Positions 8,502 through 16,616 of a DNA stretch of 64,000 bases are shown piece by piece. Both the position numbers and the translations under genes were made by a program. The first letter of the stretch is position 1; every line of letters starts with the position of its first letter. The notes below the pieces were generated by a model that saw only the letters and a program-made list of their open reading frames with translations, did no database searches and was not told where the DNA came from. Source of the DNA: Acidobacteriota bacterium (GTDB taxonomy: Bacteria > Acidobacteriota > Thermoanaerobaculia > Multivoradales > J023); the NCBI GenBank assembly GCA_029263315.1, contig JAJCXR010000021.1, forward strand, positions 1-64,000. The letters are read 5' to 3'.

Positions 8502-8884
8502 AGCTGCTGCTCGACAGCCACGTACTCATCTTGGCCGCCAGCGAGCCCGAGAAGCTCTCGTCAAAGGCACGAGAGCTCTTGACAGATCCAAGCAATACGT
8601 TGCTATTCAGCGCCGCCAGCCTGTGGGAAATCTCGATCAAGGCCGCGTTGAGGAAAGAGGACTTCAGGATTCAGCCACGGCTGCTCCGCCAGGGTTTACT
8701 CGACAATGGCTATGTGGAGCTCGCCGTCTCCAGCCAGCACGCAGTGGAAATAGGAAGTCTGCCGGCGCTTCACAGCGATCCTTTCGACCGCCTGCTGCTC
8801 GCCCAAGCCTACAGCGAGGGCATCACCCTGGTGACCAGCGATGTTCAATTGGCGGCGTATCCGGGACCTATCCGAAAAGTCTAG
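8498..8884 (+). CDS. PIN-domain toxin (VapC-like ribonuclease)
   Basis: The product has 128 residues from the GTG at 8498, overlapping the antitoxin stop. PIN-domain acidic residues are visible: MKLLLDSHVLILA (Asp6), SLWEISIKAA (Glu), HSDPFDRLLLAQA (Asp pair) and LVTSDVQL (Asp), the usual metal-binding set of this RNase fold. Members of this subgroup, paired with Phd antitoxins, cleave RNA when freed. The specific RNA target cannot be read from sequence. The length is normal and no disruption is seen. Confidence 0.88.
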   Translation: MKLLLDSHVLILAASEPEKLSSKARELLTDPSNTLLFSAASLWEISIKAALRKEDFRIQPRLLRQGLLDNGYVELAVSSQHAVEIGSLPALHSDPFDRLLLAQAYSEGITLVTSDVQLAAYPGPIRKV

Positions 8885-8972
8885 CAGCGGGTCCCACAGC
8901 CGCTATTGAGCCCCTGAGGATCGGGTCTCCATCGAGCTCAGTCTGGACGGAATCAAACTAGGCGAGGACGTC

Positions 8973-9311
8973 ATGTCTGTATTGCTTCGTACAATATTGC
9001 TTTTGGTCGTCTCCAATATCTTCATGCTTTGCGCCTGGTACTTCCACCTGCGCCACTGGAGCCACAAACCCTGGTACCTGGCAGCCTTGCTCAGCTGGTG
9101 CATCGCCTTCTTAGAATACTCGGTGCACATTCCGGCCAACCGTATCGGCCATCAGGTCTTGACGCTGTCGCAGCTACAGATCCTGCAGGTGGGCATGTCC
9201 TTGCTGATGTTCATCCCCTTCGCCTACTTCGTGATGAACAAGACGGTTTCCCTCGACTACCTTTGGGCTTCCCTCTGCCTAGCCGGCGGAGCGTATTTTA
9301 TTTTCCGCTGA
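8973..9311 (+). CDS. DUF486 family small membrane protein (DMT-like)
   Basis: The product has 112 residues with about four hydrophobic helices. The sequence TILLLVVSNIFMLCAWYFHL and FLEYSVHIPANRIGHQ, ending in GGAYFIFR, matches the DUF486/DMT-related family. GAGGA lies just upstream of the ATG. The family resembles half of a small drug/metabolite transporter, but its substrate is unknown. It stands alone between the toxin gene and the convergent marR gene. Confidence 0.85.
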   Translation: MSVLLRTILLLVVSNIFMLCAWYFHLRHWSHKPWYLAALLSWCIAFLEYSVHIPANRIGHQVLTLSQLQILQVGMSLLMFIPFAYFVMNKTVSLDYLWASLCLAGGAYFIFR

Positions 9312-9354
9312 GGGGTTTCCGGCGGCTCGATAGCCCAGTCGTCTCACCGCCGTC

Positions 9355-9912
9355 TTACGGTGTGTGCTCAGCACAGATCTGCGCGGCGTCCGGCACGCCC
9401 AGGGATACCTTCAGCAGGGCGCAACGGTGCGGATCGCCATCCGGACTGTGGGCTTCGAAGAAACGGCACGTGCGGCAGATGCCAAACGTCTTGCCCGCGG
9501 TCGCCACGAGTCGCTCCTCCAAGATCCGCTGCAGGGCGATCTCCAGAACCGCCTGCTGGTCGCCGTCCAGATGCGAGGCGGCCCGCTGTAATCCCTCGAG
9601 GGGATCTTCGTCGAGCAATTCTCGCCCCGCCGCCGTCAGCTCCAGACTCACCGAGCGCTTGTCCTCCACCCCACGGCGCTTTGCCAACCAGCCGTTGCGT
9701 TCCAGGGTGATCAGCGTCTGGGAGACGGTCCCTTTGGTGGAGCCCAGGAAAGTGGTGAGGGCGGTGGGGGTGCGCGAAAAACGGTTGGCCCGTGACAAAT
9801 AGCGTAGGACCTCCCACTGTACAGGTTTGAGCCGACGATGTTTGCCGTCATTGGCGATCAAACGGCTGAGACGTTCGAGCAGGCTGGCGATGCGTAGGTG
9901 ACGGGATTCCAT
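9355..9912 (-). CDS. MarR-family regulator with C-terminal cysteine cluster
   Basis: The product has 185 residues. Residues about 20-110 form the winged-helix MarR domain (LKPVQWEVLRYLSRAN, STKGTVSQTLITLERNGWL, DKRSVSLELTAAGRELL). The last 45 residues are not part of the usual fold: CRTCRFFEAHSPDG, then DPHRCALLKVSLG and a final Cys in QICAEHTP, i.e. a four-cysteine C-x2-C...C...C set that could hold zinc or an iron-sulfur cluster. It is divergent from the secreted-protein gene at 10010, and the palindrome at 9970-9988 in the gap is the probable operator for both. The cysteines suggest sensing of metal, oxidant or redox state; the ligand is not known. Confidence 0.88.
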   Translation of the reverse strand: MESRHLRIASLLERLSRLIANDGKHRRLKPVQWEVLRYLSRANRFSRTPTALTTFLGSTKGTVSQTLITLERNGWLAKRRGVEDKRSVSLELTAAGRELLDEDPLEGLQRAASHLDGDQQAVLEIALQRILEERLVATAGKTFGICRTCRFFEAHSPDGDPHRCALLKVSLGVPDAAQICAEHTP

Positions 9913-9941
9913 ACGCCAGACAATATCGAGTCGAAACTATC

Positions 9942-9970
9942 TTGACAACCTCCAAGTCTCGTTCTAAGTT
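9942..9970 (+). promoter_or_regulatory. Sigma-70-like promoter upstream of the secreted protein gene
   Basis: TTGACA (9942-9947), a 17-base spacer and TAAGTT (9965-9970). The -10 element abuts the palindrome at 9970-9988, so a bound repressor would block RNA polymerase. The transcript start would lie within the palindrome. Confidence 0.6.
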
Positions 9971-9988
9971 AGTAGCGACTCGCTACTA
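9970..9988 (+). promoter_or_regulatory. MarR-type operator palindrome
   Basis: TAGTAGCGACTCGCTACTA is a perfect inverted repeat with 8-base arms and a 3-base centre. Its size and its place between divergent marR and target genes, overlapping the -10/start region of the rightward promoter, are typical for MarR dimers. Confidence 0.65.
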
Positions 9989-10009
9989 CACTTAACCAAG
10001 GAGCAACCC

Positions 10010-10819
10010 ATGCAACGTATCCACACGACCCCCAGACCCAAGACGCTACGCCCCATGCTGACCTGGCTCGCGGCCGCCTCGTTGATGCTCACCGTCCCTG
10101 CCATTGGCAGCGCCGCGGCGGGCCAGGAGAAGGTCGACACCAAAGTCCAGCCCACCGCAGCCACCGCCGACCTGAAGCTCGAAAAAGCCCATGTGAGCTA
10201 CCATCCGGAGCTCGAGCTCTTGGTCTTCGAGCTGCAAGTGGCCGGCACAGCCGGCGCCACGATGCCACGTTCAGCCGGCAGCATGGACGGTGCCCCGGTG
10301 CTGGGTTATGTCTTTCCCACCACCCTGAAACCCGAGCAAGTCGGCTTCAAGGGCGTCGAAGGCATCGTCGCTTTGGCCGCCACCAGCCATCCCGATTTCG
10401 ATGACACACCGCTGTGGGACGAAAACGGCAACGGTGATCCTAGCGACAGTCTCGAAGGTCGGATTTTCCATACCCATTGGGTGGTCCTGGGGCCCGACGA
10501 CCGGGTCGCCGGCGGACTGGCCGTCCAACCGATGGCAGGTGACCCAGCAGCGACCTTGCCACCCACCGCCCCCGGCATGCCCATCTACTTGGACTCCCCC
10601 GGTTTCTCGGTGGTGCTGCAAGGCAAGAGCTTGCGCATTCCAGTGCCCGCATGGCGCATCCGCGACCTGGAGGCCTTCAACTACGATGCGGTGACAGCGT
10701 ATATGCAAGTCAATACTTCGGATACCGAGCGGCCAACGCTGGGCGTCTACGAGGTCTACAGTGTGCTCAGTGGCAACTTGAGCCTGCCGCAGACGTTCCG
10801 CCTCGAAGCCGGTCGATAG
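10010..10819 (+). CDS. Secreted protein of unknown function, probable MarR target
   Basis: The product has 269 residues; AAGGAGCAACCC precedes the ATG. Residues 1-38 form a signal peptide (LTWLAAASLMLTVPAIGSAAA). The mature part is mostly beta-strand-like with no cysteine or enzyme motif recognised; segments such as HPELELLVFELQVAG, LEGRIFHTHWVVLGPDDR and DSPGFSVVLQGKSLRIPVP may help a family search. It is not assigned to a named family. Control by the divergent MarR regulator is likely, because the palindrome at 9970-9988 overlaps its promoter. Confidence 0.75.
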   Translation: MQRIHTTPRPKTLRPMLTWLAAASLMLTVPAIGSAAAGQEKVDTKVQPTAATADLKLEKAHVSYHPELELLVFELQVAGTAGATMPRSAGSMDGAPVLGYVFPTTLKPEQVGFKGVEGIVALAATSHPDFDDTPLWDENGNGDPSDSLEGRIFHTHWVVLGPDDRVAGGLAVQPMAGDPAATLPPTAPGMPIYLDSPGFSVVLQGKSLRIPVPAWRIRDLEAFNYDAVTAYMQVNTSDTERPTLGVYEVYSVLSGNLSLPQTFRLEAGR

Positions 10820-10832
10820 CACAAAAATCCTT

Positions 10833-10864
10833 GGGCCCACCGCCGATTTGCCCGGCGGGGGCCC
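10833..10864 (+). terminator. GC-rich stem-loop after the secreted protein gene
   Basis: GGGCCC-A-CCGCC pairs with GGCGG-GGGCCC around a 9-base loop (10833-10864), 14 bases after the stop codon. It is a strong stem followed by only a weak T-stretch (TTGTCC), so it is called a probable rather than certain terminator. Confidence 0.45.
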
Positions 10865-11007
10865 TTGTCCGGAGGTTCCGAGATAGCTCGGACAACTTGA
10901 CGCCGGACCACAGCGATGGGATGATTATGGGCAAGATCCAAATATCGGCTCCGAGCAAGGTGGAACCCTCACCCTACGTCGAAGGCCCTAGAATCATGGA
11001 GGCAATG

Positions 11008-11841
11008 ATGGCAATAAGCCAATCACTCGACCAGAAGATCGGTAAGGCTGTTGCTTTAGCAGCTATTTTGATGCTCATTCCTGCTTTGGCAATGGCGCAG
11101 CCTTATTCTGCAGACTTCAGCCAAAGCAACGATTTCGTGACCCCTGAGGGATCCCCCGACTGTACCGCCGACGTCGACAATCCGGTGGTCAACTGTAGCT
11201 TCGAAACCGGCGATTTTACCGGCTGGGGAGTGGAGGACTTGAGCGTTCCATTTCTTCCCCTGGGTGTTTTCCCGGGTGGTGGCAGCGTCGGTTTCGGTTT
11301 CTTCTTGTCCGCCCCTACCCAAGGAACGTTGTCAGCGGTCACCGGCTTCGACGGTGATGGGGCGTCCGGTGCGACGAGCACCATCTCCCTGTTTCAGGAT
11401 CTCACCTTGCCGGACGGCCTGGTAACTCTGGAATTCGATTACCGCGGTGCTTGGGATTTGACCTTCGGCGCCACCATCGATCGCACCTTTACGGTCAATG
11501 TCGAACCCTCCGGCGGCGGCGTCCCGATGCAGACCGATCTGCTGCTGACGGCGGTGGCCGGCGAGACCGTCCTCGACACGGGCTCGACCTCGGCGGTCAT
11601 CGACCTGTCGGACTTTGCCGGCGACGATGTGCGCATCAGCCTGGACTGGTTCGTGCCAGAGGACAATACAGGCCCCGGACAAGTCGAGGTCGACAATGTG
11701 TTGATCACGGCGATTCCGATCGAAAATCCCACCGAGATCCCCACCCTGTCTCAGGTTGGCCTACTGGTCATGGTTCTGTTGCTCTCCGCCGCATCCTTCA
11801 TCGCCATGCGACGACGGCGACGTGGCTCCGATCGAGTCTGA
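11008..11841 (+). CDS. Exported protein with IPTL-CTERM sorting signal
   Basis: The product has 277 residues. The ATG at 11008 is chosen because GGAGG ends five bases before it; ATGs at 10996 and 11005 are also in frame. A signal peptide (KAVALAAILMLIPALAMAQ) is followed by a beta-rich domain with VNCSFETGDFTGWGVEDL, a carbohydrate-binding-like motif common in sorted surface proteins. The C-terminus IPTLSQVGLLVMVLLLSAASF plus an arginine run is an IPTL-CTERM signal: a tripartite tag of motif, membrane helix and basic tail, recognised by an exosortase-type system, which is not in this window. Its end overlaps the next gene by 20 bases, suggesting co-translation. Confidence 0.85.
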   Translation: MAISQSLDQKIGKAVALAAILMLIPALAMAQPYSADFSQSNDFVTPEGSPDCTADVDNPVVNCSFETGDFTGWGVEDLSVPFLPLGVFPGGGSVGFGFFLSAPTQGTLSAVTGFDGDGASGATSTISLFQDLTLPDGLVTLEFDYRGAWDLTFGATIDRTFTVNVEPSGGGVPMQTDLLLTAVAGETVLDTGSTSAVIDLSDFAGDDVRISLDWFVPEDNTGPGQVEVDNVLITAIPIENPTEIPTLSQVGLLVMVLLLSAASFIAMRRRRRGSDRV

Positions 11842-13720
11842 GGAACGACATTCCGGTCCCCCGTTTGTCCTCTGCCTCCTCGTCATCTTGCTGGTCGCTT
11901 GTGGCAACCCTGCACCCGCCCCTGAGATCAGCTCGGACGCTCAACCATCCTCCGGCGCCGGCTCCCAGGTAACGCAGCTGGCCGGCGCCGCCTTCTCGGA
12001 CGTCACCGAGGCCAGCGGCTTCGACTTCGTTCACTTCAATGGCATGTCGGGGCAGCTATATTTTCCCGAGCTCTTAGGATCAGGCGCGGCCCTGCTGGAC
12101 TACGACAACGATGGCGATCTAGACATCTACACCGTGCAGGGGACCATGATCGGTCCCCACGACCTCTCCGATTCCCTTCTGCCACCGGCCGCGGACACAC
12201 CCCTCAGCGACCGCCTGTGGCGTAATGACTTGATTGCGGGCACAATCCAGGATCCGACAGGTCCCCAGCCAGCAACAGGTCCCCAGCCAACAACTGCCTG
12301 GCACTTCACCGACGTCACCTCAGAAAGCGGTCTACGACCCCACGGCTATGGCATGGGGGTCGCCAGTGGCGACTTCGACAACGACGGTTGGACCGACCTC
12401 TACATCACACGCTGGGGTCCCAACCAACTGCTGCGCAATCGCCGAGACGGCACCTTCGAGGACGTCACCTTGGCCAGCGGCACGGACGATCCCAACTGGA
12501 GCGTCCCCGCCGTCTTCGTCGACTTTGATCGCGACGGCTGGCTCGATCTCTTTGTCGGTAATTATGTCGACTTCCGACTGGCAACCCATCATCCCTGCTA
12601 TGGCGACAATGGCGCCCTCGACTATTGCGGTCCCTTGGCCTACCCGCCGCAGCCGGATCGACTGTTCCGCAACCGTGGCGACGGCACCTTCGAAGACGTC
12701 TCCGCCACCTCCCGCCTGCGCACTGCCTGGGGCAGCGCCCTCGGTGTGGTGACAGGGGATTTCGACGGCGACCTCCGGCCGGATCTCTACGTAGCCAACG
12801 ACGAGATGCCCAATCTATTGTGGATGAACCGCGGCCCGGGCGGCTTCGAGGAAATGGCCCTGCTAGCCGGATGCGCCTTGAGCGGTGAAGGCATAGCCGA
12901 GTCCAGCATGGGGGTGGCGGTCGGAGATGTCGACGGCGACGGCGACGAAGACCTTTTTATCTCCCACTTGGACCAACAGACCAACACCCTCTACCGCAAC
13001 AATGGGCGAGGCCTGTTCAAGGACGTCACCGCCGCCAGTCAATTGGCGGTCGACAGCTGGCACGTCACCGGCTTCGGCACAGCCTTCTTCGACTATGACA
13101 ACGATGGCTGGCTGGACCTGTTTGTCGCCAATGGAGCGGTTCAAGCCATCGAGACCTTAGTGGCGGCCGGTGACCCCTTCCCCCTGCGCCAGGCGAACCA
13201 GCTTTTCCGCAACCTAGGCCAAGGCCGTTTCGTCGAGGTCTCCGCCGCCAATCCTGCCGTCTCCGGCGATCCGCAAGTCAGCCGTGGCGCAGCCTTCGGC
13301 GACCTCGACAACGACGGTGATACGGACGTTCTGGTGCTCAACAACAGCGCTCCGGCCCAGCTGCTGCGCAACGACATCGGCCAGCAGAGCCCTTGGCTCG
13401 GCCTGAGCTTGGTGGATGAGCGTTCCAGCCGTCACGTGTTGGGGGCCCGCGTCGACCTACAAGGCCCAGGCATCAGGACGCTGTTGCGAAGAGCTCGCAC
13501 CGACGGCAGCTACGCCTCCGCCAACGACCCCAGAATCCTCGTCGGCTTGGGGGGCGTCGACAACTTAGAAGCCCAAGATCTGACCCTCGTGGTCACCTGG
13601 CCCGACGGTCAGCGGGAGAGGTGGCCGTCGCCGCCCCTCCAGCGCTACAGCACCTTGGTGCGAGGCAGCGGCCAACCGGTCGGCGGGGCCGCCGGTGCAC
13701 CGGTCGGGACGGCCCCATGA
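11822..13720 (+). CDS. CRTAC1-type lipoprotein: FG-GAP/VCBS repeats plus ASPIC/UnbV domain
   Basis: The product has 632 residues from the GTG at 11822; an upstream ATG at 11756 is in frame but would put 22 residues before the signal. The lipobox LLVACGN marks a lipoprotein. Repeats of the form DYDNDGDLDIY, DFDNDGWTDLY, DFDRDGWLDLF and DVDGDGDEDLF are calcium-binding beta-propeller blades. The last about 100 residues (GARVDLQGPG, ARTDGSYASANDPR, VVTWPDGQRERW) are an ASPIC/UnbV domain. Such proteins are extracytoplasmic and their function is mostly unknown. A short 18-base repeat at 12256-12291 encodes TGPQPA/TGPQPT. The stop overlaps the start of the TPR lipoprotein gene (ATGA). Confidence 0.88.
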   Translation: MAPIESEERHSGPPFVLCLLVILLVACGNPAPAPEISSDAQPSSGAGSQVTQLAGAAFSDVTEASGFDFVHFNGMSGQLYFPELLGSGAALLDYDNDGDLDIYTVQGTMIGPHDLSDSLLPPAADTPLSDRLWRNDLIAGTIQDPTGPQPATGPQPTTAWHFTDVTSESGLRPHGYGMGVASGDFDNDGWTDLYITRWGPNQLLRNRRDGTFEDVTLASGTDDPNWSVPAVFVDFDRDGWLDLFVGNYVDFRLATHHPCYGDNGALDYCGPLAYPPQPDRLFRNRGDGTFEDVSATSRLRTAWGSALGVVTGDFDGDLRPDLYVANDEMPNLLWMNRGPGGFEEMALLAGCALSGEGIAESSMGVAVGDVDGDGDEDLFISHLDQQTNTLYRNNGRGLFKDVTAASQLAVDSWHVTGFGTAFFDYDNDGWLDLFVANGAVQAIETLVAAGDPFPLRQANQLFRNLGQGRFVEVSAANPAVSGDPQVSRGAAFGDLDNDGDTDVLVLNNSAPAQLLRNDIGQQSPWLGLSLVDERSSRHVLGARVDLQGPGIRTLLRRARTDGSYASANDPRILVGLGGVDNLEAQDLTLVVTWPDGQRERWPSPPLQRYSTLVRGSGQPVGGAAGAPVGTAP

Positions 13721-15477
13721 ACAAGAGCGGACCCGGAAACGTGTACGGTACCGGGGGATGGGTAGCAGTCTGCCTCGGCCTCTTTCTGCTGGCCGCCTGC
13801 GGCGATAACACACCGGCTCCCGAACAGGTTCCGGCCACCACGACATCCGAACCGGTCCCTGCTGCGGCGGCCGGCACGGTTCTCTGGCCACTCCCCAAGC
13901 CGGTCCTCGACCGTCTGGAGCCACAAGCCCGGGAGCTGATCACCGCCCTGCAGAAGGACTTGCAGGGCACTGGCTCGACGGCCGGAGACATCGCCGCACC
14001 GGAGGCCTTGTGGGGGGAGCTGGGCCAGACCTACCTGGCCTACGACTTCGCTGACGCCGCAGCGCAATGCCTGGCCAATGCCCAGCAGTTGGACCCACAG
14101 AATCCTCGTTGGCCCTACTACCGCGCCGTCGTCGCCCAACGCCGCGGCGACTTTGCGGCCGCCAAGGGTTTCCTCCAGCACACCTTGGAGCTACGGCCCG
14201 GTGACGTCCCCAGCCTGCTGCGACTCGGGCGTCTGGCCTTGGAGGAGCACAACCTAGACGACGCCGAGCAGCTTTTCCAGGAAGCGCTGCTCGACCCCGC
14301 CGCCACCGCCTACGCCCACTATGGGCTGGGCAGGGTAGCGATCGAGCGGCAGAATCCGAGTCGAGCCATCCTCCTCTTCGGCCAGGCCCTCACCGAGCAG
14401 CCGGAGGCGTCGGCGGTGCACCATGCCCTCGGTCTGGCCTACCGTGACACCGATCGCCTGGACGAGGCGACGCACCATCTCGCCCTGGCCGGGCCCCAAG
14501 CACCCAGATTCTCCGACCCATGGCTCGAGGAAGCCAGCCGTAAGGTCACCGGCGCTCGGGTCCATTTGAGCCAGGGGAGTCGGGATCGTCGAGCCGGCCG
14601 ATACAACTCGGCGATGCAGCATTTCCGACGCGCCATCGAGCTCTCCCCCGACGACCCCTCCGGACATCACAACCTGGGAGTCCTGCTCGGGGACCTCGAC
14701 CGCCACCAGGAGGCCGTAGGGCATTTGCAGAGTGCCCTCGAGTTGGAGCCCCAACGCATCGATGCACTGTTCGATCTGGCCATGGCCCGCAGCCACCTGG
14801 GGCAGCTGGACCAAGCCGTCAGCGTCCTCGACCGCCTTCTGACCCTCGATTCCCTCGACCACGAGGCCCGACGCCGTCGGGCGGCGATTTACCTGCAACA
14901 AGGCCGAGTGGAGATGGCGCGGGCCGAGCTGCGCCGGATGCTGGCGACGGACGCTCAAGATACCGCCAGCCTGTGGCTGCTGGCCCAAACCGAAGAAGCG
15001 GCGGGCGACCACCGGGCAGCCAGCCGCCTCTATGAAAGCGTCGCCGTCGCCGAGCCGGATCGTCTGCCGGCCCACTTGGGGGTCGTGCGTCTGAGAATGG
15101 ATCTTCGGCAATACGGGCTGGTCAAAGGCCACCTCGAAGCGGCGCTCGAACATTCGTCCTTGAGCTCGGCCACACGGCGTCCCCTACAGCACCTCTTGGC
15201 CAGGCTGCTGGCCACCTGCCCCGACGCCACGCTACGGAACGGCCAGCGAGCCTTGGACTTGGCCCAGCAGGTTTTTGCTCAAGAACAGACCCTACCTCAC
15301 GGCGAGACCCTCGGCTTGGCCCTGGCGGAGGCTGACCGCTTCGCCGAAGCAACGGCCCTGCAACAACAGCTCATCGATCAAGCGCAACGGGCAGGCGCCC
15401 CGACGCCCCTCATCCAGCGTCTCGAAATGGAGCTTGCCAGCTACCAGCGCGGCGAGACCATACAAGCCGATCACTGA
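13717..15477 (+). CDS. TPR-repeat lipoprotein
   Basis: The product has 586 residues from the ATG at 13717, four bases into the end of the previous gene. The lipobox LLAACGD follows a hydrophobic run. From about residue 100 onwards it is all-helical TPR repeats (GELGQTYLAYDFADAAAQCLANAQQLDP; HHNLGVLLGDLDRHQEAVGHLQSALELEP; ALFDLAMARSHLGQLDQAV), about a dozen in total. TPRs bind other proteins. With the ASPIC lipoprotein directly upstream and translationally coupled, the two are inferred to act together at the outer membrane. No enzymatic motif is seen. Confidence 0.88.
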   Translation: MNKSGPGNVYGTGGWVAVCLGLFLLAACGDNTPAPEQVPATTTSEPVPAAAAGTVLWPLPKPVLDRLEPQARELITALQKDLQGTGSTAGDIAAPEALWGELGQTYLAYDFADAAAQCLANAQQLDPQNPRWPYYRAVVAQRRGDFAAAKGFLQHTLELRPGDVPSLLRLGRLALEEHNLDDAEQLFQEALLDPAATAYAHYGLGRVAIERQNPSRAILLFGQALTEQPEASAVHHALGLAYRDTDRLDEATHHLALAGPQAPRFSDPWLEEASRKVTGARVHLSQGSRDRRAGRYNSAMQHFRRAIELSPDDPSGHHNLGVLLGDLDRHQEAVGHLQSALELEPQRIDALFDLAMARSHLGQLDQAVSVLDRLLTLDSLDHEARRRRAAIYLQQGRVEMARAELRRMLATDAQDTASLWLLAQTEEAAGDHRAASRLYESVAVAEPDRLPAHLGVVRLRMDLRQYGLVKGHLEAALEHSSLSSATRRPLQHLLARLLATCPDATLRNGQRALDLAQQVFAQEQTLPHGETLGLALAEADRFAEATALQQQLIDQAQRAGAPTPLIQRLEMELASYQRGETIQADH

Positions 15478-15533
15478 GCAGCTCGGTACCAGCTCAAACA
15501 CGCTCGCCCCTCGCTCGCTCTAACAGCCTGGCA

Positions 15534-15551
15534 CCGATTTCGGTAAATCGG
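15534..15551 (+). terminator. Perfect 7-bp hairpin between TPR and EamA genes
   Basis: CCGATTT-CGGT-AAATCGG, 57 bases after the TPR stop and 100 before the EamA start. It has no T-run on the plus strand, so it may be a weak terminator or an RNA processing site. Confidence 0.3.
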
Positions 15552-15652
15552 GATGGGACCTAGCTCGTCTCCATCCAACTCTGGCGTTATCGTTTCGATA
15601 GATGACGAAAACGCCACTTGTTTGCCGTTGCCGTAGCGGCCATGCTCAGGGC

Positions 15653-16567
15653 ATGGACAACAACGCCTCAGCTCCCCCCAAGCCATCCCTGGTCGCCCTG
15701 CTCGCCGGCTTCGCCGCCGTCTACTTCATTTGGGGCTCCACCTACCTGGGCATCCGCTTCGCCATCGAAACGTTGCCGCCATTCTCCATGGCAGGGATTC
15801 GCTTTCTGTCGGCCGGTCTTTTGCTCTTCGCCTACTCCGCCTGGCGGGGCCATGGCTGGCCCTCTTGGGTGCAGTGGCGCACGTCCTGGATCGTCGGCAC
15901 ACTGCTGCTGGTGACCGGCAACGGCCTGCTCACCTGGGCCGAGCAATTCGTGCCGTCGGGGGTTGCGGCTTTGATCGTCGGCACTGTTCCCCTGTGGATG
16001 GTGCTGCTCGACAGCCTGCGTCCCGGCGTGCCGCGTCCCGGGCTCGCGGTCTGGATGGGCCTCGCCTTGGGCCTGGCGGCGATCGCCACCCTGGTCGGTC
16101 CCAGTGAGCTGGGGGGCCAGGCGGTGCACGTGCCCGGCGCCTTGGTCATCTGCATTGCGTCCCTGTCGTGGGCCATCGGCTCCCTCTACTCCAAGGGCGC
16201 TCCGCAAGTGGACTCGACCCTACAAAACGTCGGCATGCAGATGCTCTTGGGAGGCGTCACCTTGCTGGCGATCGGACTGCTGATGGGCGAGCGCATCGAG
16301 TGGTCCCAGGTCTCTGCCCGCTCCGCCTGGGCTTTGGTCTACCTATCGCTGATCGGTGGCGTGGTGAGCTATTCCGCCTACGTCTGGCTGCTCAAGGTGT
16401 CGACCCCAGCCAAGGTCTCCACCTATGCCTACGTCAATCCGCTGGTGGCAGTATTTCTCGGCTGGGCCCTCGGCGGCGAAGCCCTGAGCCCTCGGGTTTT
16501 CGTGGCCACCGCAGCCGTGGTGTCGGCGGTATTCCTGATTGTCGGTCGTCGCAAGGTCGTAAGCTGA
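15653..16567 (+). CDS. EamA-family (DMT superfamily) exporter
   Basis: The product has 304 residues and about ten membrane helices in two EamA halves: AAVYFIWGSTYLGIRFAIE opens the first, and ALVICIASLSWAIGSLYSKG opens the second. GNGLLTWAEQFVPSGVAALI and TYAYVNPLVAVFLGWALGGE are conserved in YedA/RhaT-like members, which export amino acids or small metabolites. The ATG at 15653 is chosen; an in-frame ATG at 15602 would add 17 unconserved residues. The substrate cannot be told from sequence. The next gene is a DJ-1/AraC regulator, possibly its controller. Confidence 0.88.
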   Translation: MDNNASAPPKPSLVALLAGFAAVYFIWGSTYLGIRFAIETLPPFSMAGIRFLSAGLLLFAYSAWRGHGWPSWVQWRTSWIVGTLLLVTGNGLLTWAEQFVPSGVAALIVGTVPLWMVLLDSLRPGVPRPGLAVWMGLALGLAAIATLVGPSELGGQAVHVPGALVICIASLSWAIGSLYSKGAPQVDSTLQNVGMQMLLGGVTLLAIGLLMGERIEWSQVSARSAWALVYLSLIGGVVSYSAYVWLLKVSTPAKVSTYAYVNPLVAVFLGWALGGEALSPRVFVATAAVVSAVFLIVGRRKVVS

Positions 16568-16616
16568 CCGCGGCTCCATTGATGGCAGAATACTAATCCC
16601 TTGATAGGATCCCGCC

